DNA of 64,000 nucleotides from Cristatella mucedo (GCA_009760855.2 WPIO01000205.1:282223-346222), one strand, 5' to 3'; positions 39,127 to 50,414 are shown, counted from the first letter of the stretch. The notes: a model not told the origin generated them from the sequence alone. Translations and numbers: made by a program.

Positions 39127-39344
39127 CGCTTTGGCCTCCCAAAGTGTTCCGCAAGCATCACCTGTCTGTGAGCAAAGCATTCGGGACAGTTTTGGACGTT
39201 ATATACCAAACTCAAGCACACGTAAAGGTTAGCTGACTCATCAGCTTATTTTTATTTTATTTTATATCTAAATATTGTATATATTATTATATATTATTTT
39301 ATTTTATTATATACTAGGTTATTGTATTGTATTGTATTTATTTT

Positions 39345-39600
39345 ATTATCAGTGGCAGAGGAGCTTTTCGAGGCTTTTTCGTCACCGCTTGCAATGGGCA
39401 ATAAAGGATCGCCCGCTCGAGCACTCGAACCCGCGCAGAGAGAGAACGCGCAGAGAGTGAAGAGAGGCACGAGCACCTTCAGCCTGAGGATAATAAATAA
39501 ATAATAATAATAAAGGATCGCCCGCTCGAACCCGCGAACCTCGAACTCGAACCCGCGCAGAGAGTGAGTGGCTTTGAAGTGAAGCACCTTCAGCCTGAGG
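39345..39600 (-). mobile_element. SINE-2 fragments with a local duplication
   Basis: Minus-strand SINE-2 tail and middle (CCGCTTGCAATGGGCAATAA, AGGATCGCCCGCTCGA on the plus strand). The AGGATCGCCCGCTCGA block and a GAACCCGCGCAGAGAG block each occur twice (about 39410-39440 and 39512-39560). A TATT-rich run precedes it. Confidence 0.6.
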
Positions 39601-40388
39601 GGCTGAGTGAGACGCAACAGAGTGCGCGTGCAGAGTAGCTGCGACGAAGTTGAACTTCTAATCAGCAGTGTGCAGCCGAATCGTGACTTTGTAAGGGGAT
39701 AGGAGATAAAATCGAGGTAGTAACCGAGTGGCAACGAGAACTGATTCTTTTAGGCTCGAGCACAAGGCAACGCAGTTTCCGCTCGTACTTCATGACGGCC
39801 GCCGCCGCTTCATACGGGTCATCGACCACTCTGGTAGTCGGCGCTTTGGCTTTTGGTATTCAAACTTTGTGCAAATAAGCTATAAGCCTAAACCACCAAA
39901 CGCAGCGTCTATTCCGGTCAGGAATGCTTTGCGTTTACTCGTGGCAGCAAGCGGACAATTCGTGTTGAGTCAACATCGTTAGCTGACGCGGCATTTATTA
40001 TGTCGACGCTTACCCCGGATGGAGATCGGCCATCTTTGCAATGCGCCGGATGGGGCTGTCTCGCGTTCGTTGATCTTTTTTATTTTTCTTGCGTACACGT
40101 ATCTGCAAGCCGGTACGTACGTACTTGCAGTTACATGAATGTAAAGACACTTTGAGCCTGTTTAACGGCCATTTTCTTATGGCCGACTTCTCTTACTTTC
40201 CAGGTCTCTTCACTCCCTGTCAGCTAATTTTTTTGAGATCTTCAAACAAACGCGGCATCAAGCAGCAGCAGTGACGGTGATGGAGAGTGCACCATCTAGA
40301 TTGCGTTTTTGAAGAGCCCTCAAGAATGCACCGGCTAGCCAGGAAACTGGTTTCACCTGTCAGGTCGTATCCAGAATCCTAGGCACAA
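39601..40388. other. Unassigned intergenic sequence
   Basis: Nothing recognised on either strand. Confidence 0.45.
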
Positions 40389-40507
40389 AATAATAATAAT
40401 AATACGTTTGCATAGCGCCTTCAGAGAATTTGATCTCTTTCTAGGCAATTTACATATGCTTGTAAAGAAAGCACGATCGGATGGCTAATGATTGCAAGCT
40501 CAATCCA
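40389..40507 (-). mobile_element. LINE-A, 3' half of an interrupted copy
   Basis: (ATT)n tail and hairpin (minus strand), then 3' untranslated region up to the LINE-B insertion. It continues at 41217. Confidence 0.85.
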
Positions 40508-41216
40508 TGTCGTGTGGGGGTCAGGTCTCAGACATGAGAAGGGTCACCTGTGGAGTCCCTCAAGGGTCTGTACTTGGTCCCTTGCTGTTCTCCATTTATA
40601 CGCAACCTCTGGGAAAAGTGATTAAGGCCCACGGACTATGAATATGGCTGCAAGGCTGGTCTTCAAGTCCCAGCGGTTTGAGCACGTGTCTCCTTTGCTG
40701 AAAGAGCTAGGATGGTTGCCGGTTGAGCAAAGGATACAGAGCAAAGTTCTTACGCTGACCCACAAGGCCCGCCACGGCTTGGCTCCTTCTTACCTAGCTG
40801 AACTGCTGCATCAGTTTCAGCCTGTTCGCGCCCTCAGGTCCTGTGTGGACAATAAATTAGCTGTCCCATTCCTTCGCTTAAAGACAGTTGGCGACAGAAG
40901 CTTTAGCTCTGCAGGTCCTAGACTGTGGAACTCGCTTCCACAATTCTCACGCAACGACATTTACTCTCCAACTGCCGACTATGGCACATCTTTTTCAGCG
41001 GTCCTGAACTGCTACTTCTATGCTACTCACTACCTCAACTACTCTCCTAACTCGGCTATGCTTTCCACTTTCTCTTTGTTGCGTGAGACGAAGTCTGTTG
41101 GCCACCGAATGCGTACCGAAAGCCGCTTAGGCTGTGAGTGCGCTATACAAAACTCTCCTGCGTAACACCCACATGGTCTTTATGACTTTGTGGAGTTACT
41201 GACGGAGATACATTAA
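40508..41216 (+). mobile_element. LINE-B inserted into LINE-A, internally deleted
   Basis: Starts in the region encoding [10 protein letters not shown] and jumps from GATTAAGGCCCACGG directly to ACTATGAATATGGCTGC, a loss of about 480 bp including the YADD box compared with the copy at 27621-28760. An intact frame (40638-41165) then covers the C-terminus through the family's 3' end. Confidence 0.9.
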
Positions 41217-41590
41217 TGTCACCAGGCCTAACATAATTAGAGGTGACGTGCATAGGGTCAGCATGGAAATACGATTAGTTACAGCATGTACTGGCAGCAC
41301 GAATAAGCGCACATGGGACGAATCGTATGGACACAGTAAATTCTGTGACAGATAGATGGGCTTTTAGCTTCGTTCTTAAATGTCGTCACGCCAATGGATG
41401 TCGTGACGTCAGTCGGTAGGGCTCTACAGTCTTTGAGAGCGAACAAACCAAAGGCACTGTCTCCAAATTATTTGAGGTTTGCACGAGGTTTAGGTAAACG
41501 AGTAGATTCCGTAAAGCGGGTGGTACGATACTTAGCCTGGTGGGGCAGTAGGTCGAGGCGAACGGAAATATTGCCAGAAGAATGGCTTAG
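41217..41590 (-). mobile_element. LINE-A, 5' half of an interrupted copy
   Basis: LINE-A 3' untranslated region and end of the reverse-transcriptase frame on the minus strand, continuing from 40507. Confidence 0.8.
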
Positions 41591-41616
41591 GGCGCAGGCT
41601 TAGGCTTCGAAATTTG

Positions 41617-41685
41617 GCGCCTGTGCGCGCGCAGGCGCAAGAGAGCGACTCTGAGCTCTCGAGCTCGCGAGCCAGTCGCTCTCTT
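41617..41685. other. Two adjacent inverted repeats
   Basis: GCGCCTG/CAGGCGC at 41617-41623 and 41632-41638. AAGAGAGCGACT/AGTCGCTCTCTT at 41639-41650 and 41674-41685, a perfect 12-bp stem with a 23-base loop that itself contains GAGCTCTCGAGCTC. They lie about 250 bp downstream of the glycosyltransferase stop codon. Function unknown. Confidence 0.6.
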
Positions 41686-41938
41686 CAATTTGTGCGCGTT
41701 CCCGTCAAGCTAGGATTAGCACGCTATTGCACTGCGTGGAAGTTATTAAATGGAAGCGGCACGCCATAGATCAAAATGGGCACAGTACACTTCGATGTAA
41801 ATGCGTGTGCAAAATGAAGGAAATATAACTAAATAAAGCGTAATGAAGGACAAAGCATATCCAAAAGTAAGAAGCATGAGCCCAAGTAGCCCTCGTTTGA
41901 GTGCTACCTTTTTCGCGTAAGATGAGCCTGCTTCAAGC

Positions 41939-43351
41939 TCATCGCACAGGGACTTGGCTAGTTGCGACCGGTGGTTGGGTTTGCGTTTCCGATCGTTTCG
42001 TAGCCTGGATGACGACGGGAGATGACGACGGGGGACGGACGGGCGATGACGAGCGCCTTCGCTCAACTATCCTGCAAAAAGCACCGGAGCTCATCTTCGA
42101 CCAAATGGACCTCATTTCCGACGGGGTCACGCGATGACTCGTCACAGCGGACGGGCTCGCGAAGGCGCACGCGGTCCTTGCCGACGTCGAGAAGCCCGAG
42201 TGGCGCACGTGCGTCACGTTTCCAATTCTCCTCGCGCATATGCCCGTGACGAACACGTCCTCCATGCGATCGAAGGGCTCGCTCTGCGAGGCGCGAAAGA
42301 GCTCGGCGACGATCGGCATGGCGATGGCGTACGTGGTGCCGGACATGTAGGGCGGATAGAACCGCCCGTAGTGCCTGACGTAGAACGGATCGCGCCACTT
42401 GTGCCGCGAGCCGGTCACCACTCGCAAGTGATCGCGCCTGTTCCCGATGATGCATCGAGCGTTCGCCGCGTGCTGCTGCAGCACCGCCCTCAGGTGCGGC
42501 AGCGACACGTACATGTCGTCGTCGACCTTGACCAGGTAGCGAGCCGACGGGCAGTGGAGCGACGCCCAGCGCAGCATCGCCACCGACTTGACCGTCAGCA
42601 AGTTGTACGAGTCGACAAAGTCGCCCACCACGAGGTCGCCGCGTCGCTTCGACTCGGCCGCCATCGCCGTCGCAGTCGGAGCGTCGGCGGCGAGGCCGGT
42701 GAGGAAGACGACGATCATGTCCAGGCCGGCCGCCTCGCTCGCCCACGTCGCGCGGATCGCCTCGCGGCGCTCAGCGTTGGTCGTGGCGCTCGTGATCACG
42801 ACGGCGGCCCACGGCCCGCGGCCGCCGCCCCGAGGCGAGCACGGATCGATGCGCGCCGCCGCTGCGGCGCAGCTGAAGTTGAAGGAGCGCCGGTGCGAGC
42901 TCTCGATCGCTCCGCCGCCGCCGCGCAAGCCGTCGCCGGCGTCGCGAGCGAGCGCCCCCGTGCGGGCGCCGCGGGCGCCTCCTCGACTGCCGTTGGCGCA
43001 CAGGATCGAGCACGAGCAGGCGCCGCGTTCTGACTGCGGCTCGCCGCCGCCGCCGCCACCGGAAGCTGCGCGGCGGTTCGCCGCCGCCGACGGTGCGCCG
43101 CCGCCGCTGATCAAGCGCATTATTATGCCCTGCTTGGTCACCAGCGCAGGCCGGCCGAAAAGAAACAGCGACAGCAGCAGGACGGCAACAATGGCGGCGG
43201 CGAAGCGGAGGCGGCGGCGGCGCGCCTGCAGCGGTCCCGCGCTCAGCAGCAGCGCGGACAGCAGCCGAGGCAGCGACGGCGGCGGCCGGCTCCAGCCGGG
43301 TGCCGCCCCAGCGTCGGCGGCGTCGGCGGCGGCAGTCGCGCAGGCGCTCAT
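41939..43351 (-). CDS. GT31-type beta-1,3-glycosyltransferase, copy A
   Basis: Intronless frame of 470 residues for a type II Golgi membrane enzyme of family GT31, which transfers galactose or N-acetylglucosamine in beta-1,3 linkage from a UDP-sugar. Seen: Arg-rich cytosolic segment then one membrane span (about 50-66), Gly/Ala-rich stem (to about 180), RREAIRATW (195-203), the metal- and UDP-binding DDD at 277-279 within VKVDDDMYVS, YPPYMSGTTY (332-341) and EDVFVTGICA (364-373). After about 425 an Arg/Ser/Pro-rich tail departs from the family. Start: ATG 43351; the next Met is at residue 78, after the membrane span. The exact sugar and acceptor cannot be told. Paralogue of the 52833-51361 gene. 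Confidence 0.9.
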   Translation of the reverse strand: MSACATAAADAADAGAAPGWSRPPPSLPRLLSALLLSAGPLQARRRRLRFAAAIVAVLLLSLFLFGRPALVTKQGIIMRLISGGGAPSAAANRRAASGGGGGGEPQSERGACSCSILCANGSRGGARGARTGALARDAGDGLRGGGGAIESSHRRSFNFSCAAAAARIDPCSPRGGGRGPWAAVVITSATTNAERREAIRATWASEAAGLDMIVVFLTGLAADAPTATAMAAESKRRGDLVVGDFVDSYNLLTVKSVAMLRWASLHCPSARYLVKVDDDMYVSLPHLRAVLQQHAANARCIIGNRRDHLRVVTGSRHKWRDPFYVRHYGRFYPPYMSGTTYAIAMPIVAELFRASQSEPFDRMEDVFVTGICARRIGNVTHVRHSGFSTSARTACAFASPSAVTSHRVTPSEMRSIWSKMSSGAFCRIVERRRSSSPVRPPSSSPVVIQATKRSETQTQPPVATSQVPVR

Positions 43352-43800
43352 TTCGGCGCTCTAGCAGTGGCGGCCGGCGCTGCTTCGACGCTAGACCGAC
43401 CGCCGCGTCGACGGCGCATGCTCCGACCACGCTCCGACCACGCGGCGACGAAGGTCGGCGTTCGGTTCGGCGGGCGGAGCGGCGGCGGCGGCGACGACGC
43501 GGATCGGCGCAGCGTTCGGACGCGACGTTACCTGAAGGCTGCGGCGCCGCCTCGCGTGACCTGTCGCTGCGGAGAGGAGGCGCGCTGGAGGTTGGAGGCG
43601 GTGGGTGGGCGTGCGGCCCATTGTCTCTGCGCGATTGTGTCCGCATCAAAGCGAGCTCGAGCGCTTATAGGCGGAGCTCTAGAGCCGGTCGGCCCAGTCG
43701 GCTGCCGAGTGGCGCGGCAGGAAGTGGGTGCCCGAGACAATGGCTGCCCTAACGCTCGCGCGTCTTGCTAGCCAGCTGAGGCGCGCCGGAAGTTAGCTAT
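43352..43800 (-). promoter_or_regulatory. CpG-rich 5' region of GT31 copy A
   Basis: Very GC- and CpG-rich sequence directly upstream of the start codon on the coding strand, probably promoter and 5' untranslated region. Several long open frames in other phases here are a product of base composition. Confidence 0.45.
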
Positions 43801-44587
43801 TGGCGTCGTAGGCGGCTTGCTACTGCAAATACGAGGTAATCCTATCCCATAACGTAATCCCGCCGGCAATCGGCTGTGGACGGACGCTTATCCTGGACTG
43901 TTCCTGCTTTAGGGTCCTTTACTCCGGCTATAGGATGCTGCCGTATCTGGGCTCGATCCTTGCTGCAGACCATCGTGGATTACCCGGAAGTAAGCGGAGG
44001 CGATGACCTTTCAGGCCCCTCTGCCGCTACGTAAATGAGTCCGCTTGATCGGCTAAACTTTATTTCACTCGCTGGTGCAGCACCAATGCAAGCAGGTATG
44101 CCGACAGTACCGGAATACGGCCACGACGAAGAGCGCCCGTAGATAAGCTAAAAAAGTCCGTATAACTTAACGGCGAGAAGTATATTGGACAGCAACGGAG
44201 TGTTGCTGGCATTCAATGATGGCTATGACGCGCACTGACGGGTCCGCGACCGCGAGCTCTAACTAGCTCAAATGTCAGTCTCAGCTCCGGAAGTACGACT
44301 GACAGCCTTTTGCGGGGCTTCTTATTTATCCGGCCTTGACCAAAGATGGGCGCATAATCTTTTCCTAGCCGCTATTATTCAGATACCATGAATAACGAGT
44401 ATAAGTCATCGTCCAGGAAATAGCAAGCCACCATTTCAGCACGAACAGAATGGGCGCTTTATCGCTACAAGGACTTCGCTTAGGAGAAAGGGAGTTTTCT
44501 TAAGCTCTGCAATTCATCAAACAGAAACACAAATAACATGCATGTACTTAAATAATATACAATAAAATGTTATAAAGCATATGCAAT
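43801..44587. other. Unassigned intergenic sequence
   Basis: No gene or repeat family recognised. Confidence 0.45.
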
Positions 44588-44735
44588 ATTTTTGCATATC
44601 ACCCTTAGAGAACTCTTATTTCTATTCAGGCGCTTCACACATTCCACGGGGCTCGACCCCACGACTACGGTAATCATATGCATTCACCTTGACTTAGGTA
44701 GAGGCGAGCACCTTAACCGCTGGGCCAAACCAACA
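44588..44735 (-). mobile_element. SINE-1 copy with internal insertion
   Basis: Minus-strand SINE-1 with about 20 extra bases between the B-box area and the head (CATATGCATTCACCTTGACT). Otherwise complete. Confidence 0.8.
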
Positions 44736-44963
44736 ATTTTAATGCTTTGTCCGCGAAACCCTCACTAATTCATCCAGCGATAAAACGAGTGCAGTGTATA
44801 GCTTTAACGCCCACAACAACGCAACAGGTCTCTCGATGGAGCGATCCACATTTCGCAGCAGCGCTCTAAACAGCACAAAACATGTGCAAGTGCACAGAGT
44901 TGCTAATGCGAATGATACCAACAGCTACAGAAGGCAAATTCGTTACCAGCTTCCTTATTCCGT

Positions 44964-44993
44964 CTTGGTTTGGATCAGGGGTAAGGTGCTTGC
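44964..44993 (+). mobile_element. SINE-1 head, interrupted copy
   Basis: TTGGTTTGGATCAGGGGTAA then GGTGCTTGC; the probable tail is at 45372-45455, separated by a SINE-2 and a LINE-A. Confidence 0.6.
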
Positions 44994-45009
44994 ATTTAAG
45001 TAAAGTAAA

Positions 45010-45176
45010 AAAATAAATCCTAGCTGATTAAACAGCCTCTTTTTGTATAGCGATTGAAGAGCCTTTACGGCTATCACCACGGCTTGCAGTGGCGATAAAG
45101 GATCGCCCACCACAGGAATCGAACCCACGACCCCGGGACCGAGGTCATGAAAGCAACCGCCTTACTTAGCGTGCCA
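45010..45176 (-). mobile_element. SINE-2 copy
   Basis: Full-length minus-strand SINE-2 with GGGTTCGATTCC B box and AAGAGGCTGTTTAATCAGC tail. Confidence 0.9.
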
Positions 45177-45177
45177 T

Positions 45178-45360
45178 AATAAGAATATAATAATAATGCA
45201 CTTGATAAAGCGCCCTCAGAGAACCTAATCTCTTTCTAGGCGCTTTACATTTGCTGCAAAGGGAAATGCAATTGAATAGTAAGTAAAATATTGCTTGAAA
45301 AACAAACAAAATGAATAATATGATTAAGGGTGACATGCACAGTGTCAGCACGCATAAGCC
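45178..45360 (-). mobile_element. LINE-A tail copy
   Basis: ATT-rich 3' end, AGCGCCTAGAAAGAGATTAG hairpin tail and part of the 3' untranslated region on the minus strand. Confidence 0.83.
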
Positions 45361-45371
45361 ATCGCAGCTGA

Positions 45372-45455
45372 CGACCAAACCAGTGGACTACAGCCCTGCA
45401 GCATATGTAAAGAGCACGGACAGATTAAGTTCTCTTGAGGTGCTATTTAAATTGA
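45372..45455 (+). mobile_element. SINE-1 tail, interrupted copy
   Basis: GACCAAACCAGTGGACTACA, GCAGCATATGTAAAGAGCAC, AGATTAAGTTCTCTTGAGGT. Same strand and order as the head at 44964. Confidence 0.65.
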
Positions 45456-45477
45456 TCATGTTCTATTTTATTTTCAT

Positions 45478-45549
45478 TATTCATCGCAGCTATTCCTTTG
45501 CAGCAAATGTAAAGATTTATCAAGTGCACTATTATCATTATTATTATTA
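45478..45549 (+). mobile_element. LINE-A tail fragment
   Basis: CCTTTGCAGCAAATGTAAAG then TTTATCAAGTGCACTATTAT and (ATT)n; the hairpin centre is deleted. Confidence 0.7.
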
Positions 45550-45611
45550 GCTACCGCTCTGCACCGTGACTTAACAAATGGCGGACCCTCGTTCTCAGGG
45601 GAGCTGCTTCC

Positions 45612-45895
45612 ACGGTCAGTCTGTCGTCTGCTGTGGTCAGACAGGTGTCTGCTGCGGTCAGACTGTCGTCTGCTGCGGTCAGACAGGCGTCTGCTGCGGT
45701 CTGACTCTCGTCTGCTGCGGTCAGACAGGCGTCTGCTGCGGCCTGACTCTCGTCTGCTGCGGTCAGACAGGCGTCTGCTGCGGTCTGACTCTCGTCTGCT
45801 GCGGTCACACTCTAGTCTGCTGTGGTCAGACAGGCGTCTGCTGCGGTCACACTCTCGTCTGCTGTGGTCAGACCGGCGTCTGCCCGCGGTCAGAT
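45612..45895. repeat. 21-bp minisatellite, two alternating variants
   Basis: About 13 units of GTCTGCTGCGGTCAGACAGGC alternating with GTCTGCTGCGGTCTGACTCTC, a 42-bp higher-order period. A unit of 21 bp keeps frame: the plus frame gives a Cys-Cys heptad (GVCCGQT/LVCCGLT), the minus frame TAADACL/TAADESQ. No evidence of splicing or a start context. Confidence 0.93.
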
Positions 45896-45900
45896 GGTCA

Positions 45901-47564
45901 GAGTATCATGTACTGCTGTCAGACTCTAGTCCCACGGTCGAAGTCGTACATAAAACGAGTCGAATTCGTTAACATCACGCCGGTCATAAACCTGCTTATT
46001 GTGGCTATTTCTCAAGCTATTTCTGGTGTTCAAAGTTTGAAGTCATCATGGCTTATTACATGTTCTTAATCGTGAGGCATCGCATTTTCACTTGTTTTTT
46101 CGCTTGTTTTTTAACTCGCATCCGTCCTCGGACACTTAGCGGATCCTAGCGCTCGCCTGAGCGCCCGAGGCTGCGACGGTTAAACTGTCAGCTTCTAAAA
46201 GTCTTCTGGCTGGCCTTATAGTCGGCGTAATGCTGAGCTAAAGCCACTCTCCTCACCTCACTGCATCTCTCATCTTCATCTCTCTCCGCTTCTCACCCCT
46301 CTGCTCCCTCTCTCTTTCTTCTCTCCTCTCCTCATTCTTCTCAGCTCCTCTCTCTCTCTCTCTCTCCTCTTGTCACTGATCTCTCCTCTCAGCTGCTCTC
46401 TCTCTCTCCTCTCCTCCTCTTGTGCTCTCTCCTCTCAGCTCCTCGCTGCCCTCCTCTCCTCGCTGCCCTCCTCTCTTTTCTCCTCGCTGCTCTCCTCGCT
46501 GCTCTCGTCTAATCACTCTTATCCTCACTCGTCACGCTAACTACTTTGCCTTCATACTTTCTACTGAACGGAGGCGTCCTTACAATTGAACCTACCAGTC
46601 TCGTTCACTCTCGTTCAGGGCCATTTCGCTATGTGCCTCACGCTAACCGCAACGTCGTCGTAGACTTGTCTACGCACATGCCGCTCGCCTCCAGCAATCA
46701 GCCATCGACAGCTGCTGCTAAGCAACGCCACTAGGCCTTGGCCTTGATCGTTGGAGCTTCTTGTGCCACCGCCGCCGCATCGGTTGACGACCGAAAAATA
46801 GCTTTTGCCAACCGGAAGCGGAGAAGAAAATGATAGTCAGGTGCCGGGCAGATGGCCTTTTAGAGGAAGTAGAGATATAGGAAGGAGCCGACACAGTCTC
46901 TTACCGTGGATAAGCGCACGGCAGGAGTAAAGTTAGACAGAAGGATTGAACAAGTACAATTACTTAAGTATAGCATACCCATCGCCGTTTCTATGCTGAC
47001 TCAAGCGAGGTGGCGAACGGCATAGAGATACCCCATCCTTTGAAATGCATCTACCCGCAGGATCGATGGCTCCTCGGACCAAAGCGAGTCATTTCATCTG
47101 ACAACGGAGATGCGGCTCGTTGTTCTTAATAGCTCAGCCTCAATCTAGTGCAGTGCTGCTAGTGCTGCACCCGAGTCAAACTCTACGAGTTCTCACAAGG
47201 TCTGAGGATGTGGCCATAGGCTTTTTAAGTAAAGGCCTTTCGCCGCCGACGACTAGACTTGTGACTGAACAGATAATACAGCTAGCTTGTGAGCTAGTGC
47301 TCTAATACTAATACTAATAATGCACTTGAAATATGTATATGAAATATAAATATAATATATATATGATTAATGCACAAAGAGAAACGTGATTCATTGGTGA
47401 GTAATATTGTTATTATTATTATTATGCTCCATCGCTTATCCACGAGAAGTTTTATTAAATATGTCAGAGCCACTCAACCAGGGCTCCTATGACATCGGAT
47501 TTAATCGAGCAACGACAGAATCAGTACAGAAAAAGGACCCCATCCATGTTCATTCTATTGACAA
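45901..47564. other. Unassigned; pyrimidine-rich stretch 46250-46510
   Basis: CT-rich imperfect repeats (CTCCTCTC, CTCGCTGCTCTC). Near 47280-47400 an AT-rich remnant resembles a LINE-A tail but is too short to call. No exon recognised. Confidence 0.45.
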
Positions 47565-47862
47565 ACCTAGACTGTGGAACTCGCTTACACAATTCTTACA
47601 CAATGACAACTACTCTAGTGCTGCCGACTGTGGCTCATTCTTTTCAGCGGTCCTGAGCTGCTACTTCCATGCTACTCACTACCTCAATTGCACTCCTGAC
47701 TCTGCTATGCTTCCCACTTTCTCTTTGTTGCGTGAGACGAAGTCTGTTGGCCACCGAATGCGTACCGAAAGCCGCTTAGGCTGTGAGTTCGCTATACAAA
47801 ACTCTCCTGCGTAACACCCACATGGTCTTTATGGCTTTGTGGAGTTACAGACGGAGACACAA
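47565..47862 (+). mobile_element. LINE-B 3' fragment
   Basis: Open frame end 47570-47814 with PRLWNSLTQFLHND and MLPTFSLLRETKSVGH, then the 3' untranslated region to GGAGACACAAATG. Confidence 0.88.
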
Positions 47863-47989
47863 ATGCAAATAAGCCACTCACACGGGGTCCCGATCATAAT
47901 CTTAGTCATCCAAGCAAGTGCAACTACAGTATCCCGTGTACGCCCGCCGTGCTGTCGTGGTTTCGGCCCAAAAAACTAAAGCAAAAGCT

Positions 47990-48941
47990 CCGTCAACCTT
48001 ACGTCGCATTGTCTCCCCTGCTGCATGCATTGATGACATCCGCACGTGGATGATGACAGCAAACTTGTTCGTATTGACCGATAATTAAACCGACTTACTA
48101 GTTACGGGTAAACAAAGTGTGATATAGAATTTGAAAAAAAGGTAAGGCTCAAAATTGGATCTGCCAGCTTATTTCCTGTTGAATCTGCACAAAATCAAGG
48201 TTTCATTTTTCAAAGTGACCTTACATTCGACGACGACATCAGCTCCACAGTCAAGTCTGCCTACTTTCAGCTACGTATCATTGCTGAAATTTGGACATGC
48301 TTAGACAGGGATACTACATCTAAATTGGTCCATGAATTTGTGACATTCCCTCTCGACTTCTGTAACTCATTGCTTGCTGGTCTACCGGCCAGAGATCCAA
48401 TCAGGCGCTTACAGTTAGAGCCAAACTCCGCTACGAGGCCTCCGCCTACCGTGAGCGTTCCAGTTGCTACGTAACAGTAGGCCTTCGCCTATCGTGAGCG
48501 TCGCAGTTGCTACATAGCACCACTTCTCGCTGACCTGCACTGGCTTCCAGTCAAGCAACTCTTCGACTTCAAAGGTTATAACAGTCACTTTTTAAGGTAG
48601 CTTTATTCTTTGGCTCCGGCCTACGGCCACTTGTCTTCTTCGTCTAATCGTTTACCTGCGAGTCCTCGTACGACCCTCAATTCCTCTCGAGACCTGTATT
48701 CCCTTTATTTTACAAGCTCTCAAAGCCAGGAGCTCACTTCCGACTGGCACCACGACATCTCCTGACTTGACGACATTTACAAAGAAGCTAAAAAACGCAT
48801 CCATTTATCACAGCATTTAGTGGGCCCATGCGATGCATCCTTTTTATGCATATGCGTGCTGACACTGTGCATGCTGCCACTAATCACGCTGCCATCCTGA
48901 TCCTGGGCATGTCACTTATACGTTACGCTTATTGTCATTAA
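47990..48941 (+). mobile_element. LINE-A copy, 5' part of an interrupted element
   Basis: Frame-broken plus-strand LINE-A from CIDDIRTWMMTANLFV (48025 region) through SSTVKSAYFQLRIIAEI, the C-terminus and much of the 3' untranslated region. A SINE-2 then interrupts it; it continues at 49109. Confidence 0.82.
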
Positions 48942-49108
48942 CATATAAATCCTAGCTAATTAAACAGCTTCTCTTGTATAAAGGCAGAAGAGCCTTTACG
49001 GCTGTCACCACCGCTTGCAGCAGCGATACAGGATCGCCCACAGCAGGAATCGAGCCCCGACCGGGGGAACGAGGTCGTGAAAGGAACCGTCTTACCTAGT
49101 GCCATTAA
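48942..49108 (-). mobile_element. SINE-2 inserted into LINE-A
   Basis: Minus-strand SINE-2 with the usual tail and a diverged B box, flanked on both sides by CATTAA, a possible target duplication. Confidence 0.82.
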
Positions 49109-49226
49109 GCATTCTACCACTAACCATTTAAGCATGCTTCGTTAGTAGCAAATGTAAAGTGCCTAGAAAGAGATTATTCTCTCTTAGGGCGCTATACAAA
49201 GGTATTGCTATCATTATTATTACATC
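49109..49226 (+). mobile_element. LINE-A 3' end of interrupted element
   Basis: CCATTTAAGCATGCTTCGTT, AAGTGCCTAGAAAGAGATTA, GGGCGCTATACAAAG, then an ATTATTATTA tail. Confidence 0.83.
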
Positions 49227-50414
49227 GCTTTATGAGCTATCTTTGCACATCGAGTTGGCTGGTTAGTAAATATCGCGTTTCAATTTTTAGCTTTTGAAAA
49301 AGTCGCTTAACAGTTCGAGCAGTTGTTCAGTATTTGTGAGCTTGTTACACGCGAATTCATAAGCTATCATAAAACTACTCTACTTATGCAGGCCTACTTC
49401 AGCACACAAGATTTGTTCTAATTACATTATAATATAATTACATTATATTATAATTATATTATATTTGTTCTAATTTCCCTGAAGCGCACGAGATGCCACA
49501 ATCACGTTTGCACGCACACACAAACGTACACAAAAGCGAGTCATACCAATTACTATAAAATAAATCGCACCACGGTACTTATGCTTAGATAAACGTGGAA
49601 ATATACGAAGGCCATCCATGCCACCGGTCAGTAGGACCTCTGGTCAGAAGCTAACAGAATCTTTTGCTGGTAAGCACGAGAAAGACACAACAACAGAAAG
49701 ACAAGTTCACTTAGGCTATGGGAATGCTGACATGAACAAATGCGTTTTTCAGCTGAGACTTACATGATACATGGTCTGAATGTGGTACAGAGTAAAAGGC
49801 TCTACTCGCGGCAAAAAACAAAGTGCAAGTCTAGCACTAATTCGCTGCAGTTTTATCAAGTTTGCATCATTTGCTGACCCAATAACTGATCCATTTAACT
49901 CTGGCTTGACATAACCTGCCTTTAAATACCTCTTGGCAGCTGGCAAAAGAGGTCTTAGTAAGCAAGGGGTCGCAAGTTGTGGCGGAGAGGTCAAAGCTGG
50001 TCGAGCTTGGGTTCCATTTCATTTAAATATATTGCAGCAGGCTTCCGGAGTTATCGGCTAACCGCAAGAAAAGTCTCCTTCTCTAAATACCGTGCTAACG
50101 GCAACACGTTTCGTGGACGCCTAATCACTCGCATAAGTTTGCCTGGTTTAAGCAGCAGCACTCTGGACGGGCTGTCGCAACCGGGCGTGCTTAGCCCTGG
50201 TCAGGCAGCGAATTAGAGGTCACTGCAGGTCAATCACAGCGAGCCGTATGCGGCTGCTAGTGCAGGATCACGATAACGAGCTGCAGGCACGCAGCCGAGT
50301 CAGCAGGAACCAGAACCGGGCTGTAAGCGAAGACTGTCGTAAGCGATAACGATGTAGGAATGATGCAGTGATAATAGGATGTAGGAATGATGCTCAATGA
50401 AAAGTTTCAGCCAG
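49227..50414. other. Unassigned intergenic sequence
   Basis: An AT-only patch with ATTATAATATAATTAC strings lies near 49425-49470. Otherwise nothing recognised, including the minus-strand frame 49994-49749. Confidence 0.45.

Noticed and set aside
42134-43033. Long plus-strand open frames (299 and 258 codons) opposite GT31 copy A
   Set aside because: They are antisense shadows of a GC-rich coding sequence; Arg/His/Ala-rich with no domain, while the minus frame carries clear GT31 motifs.
49749-49994. Minus-strand 81-codon frame as a possible exon
   Set aside because: No recognised motif or splice sites, and it lies in unassigned AT-rich sequence.
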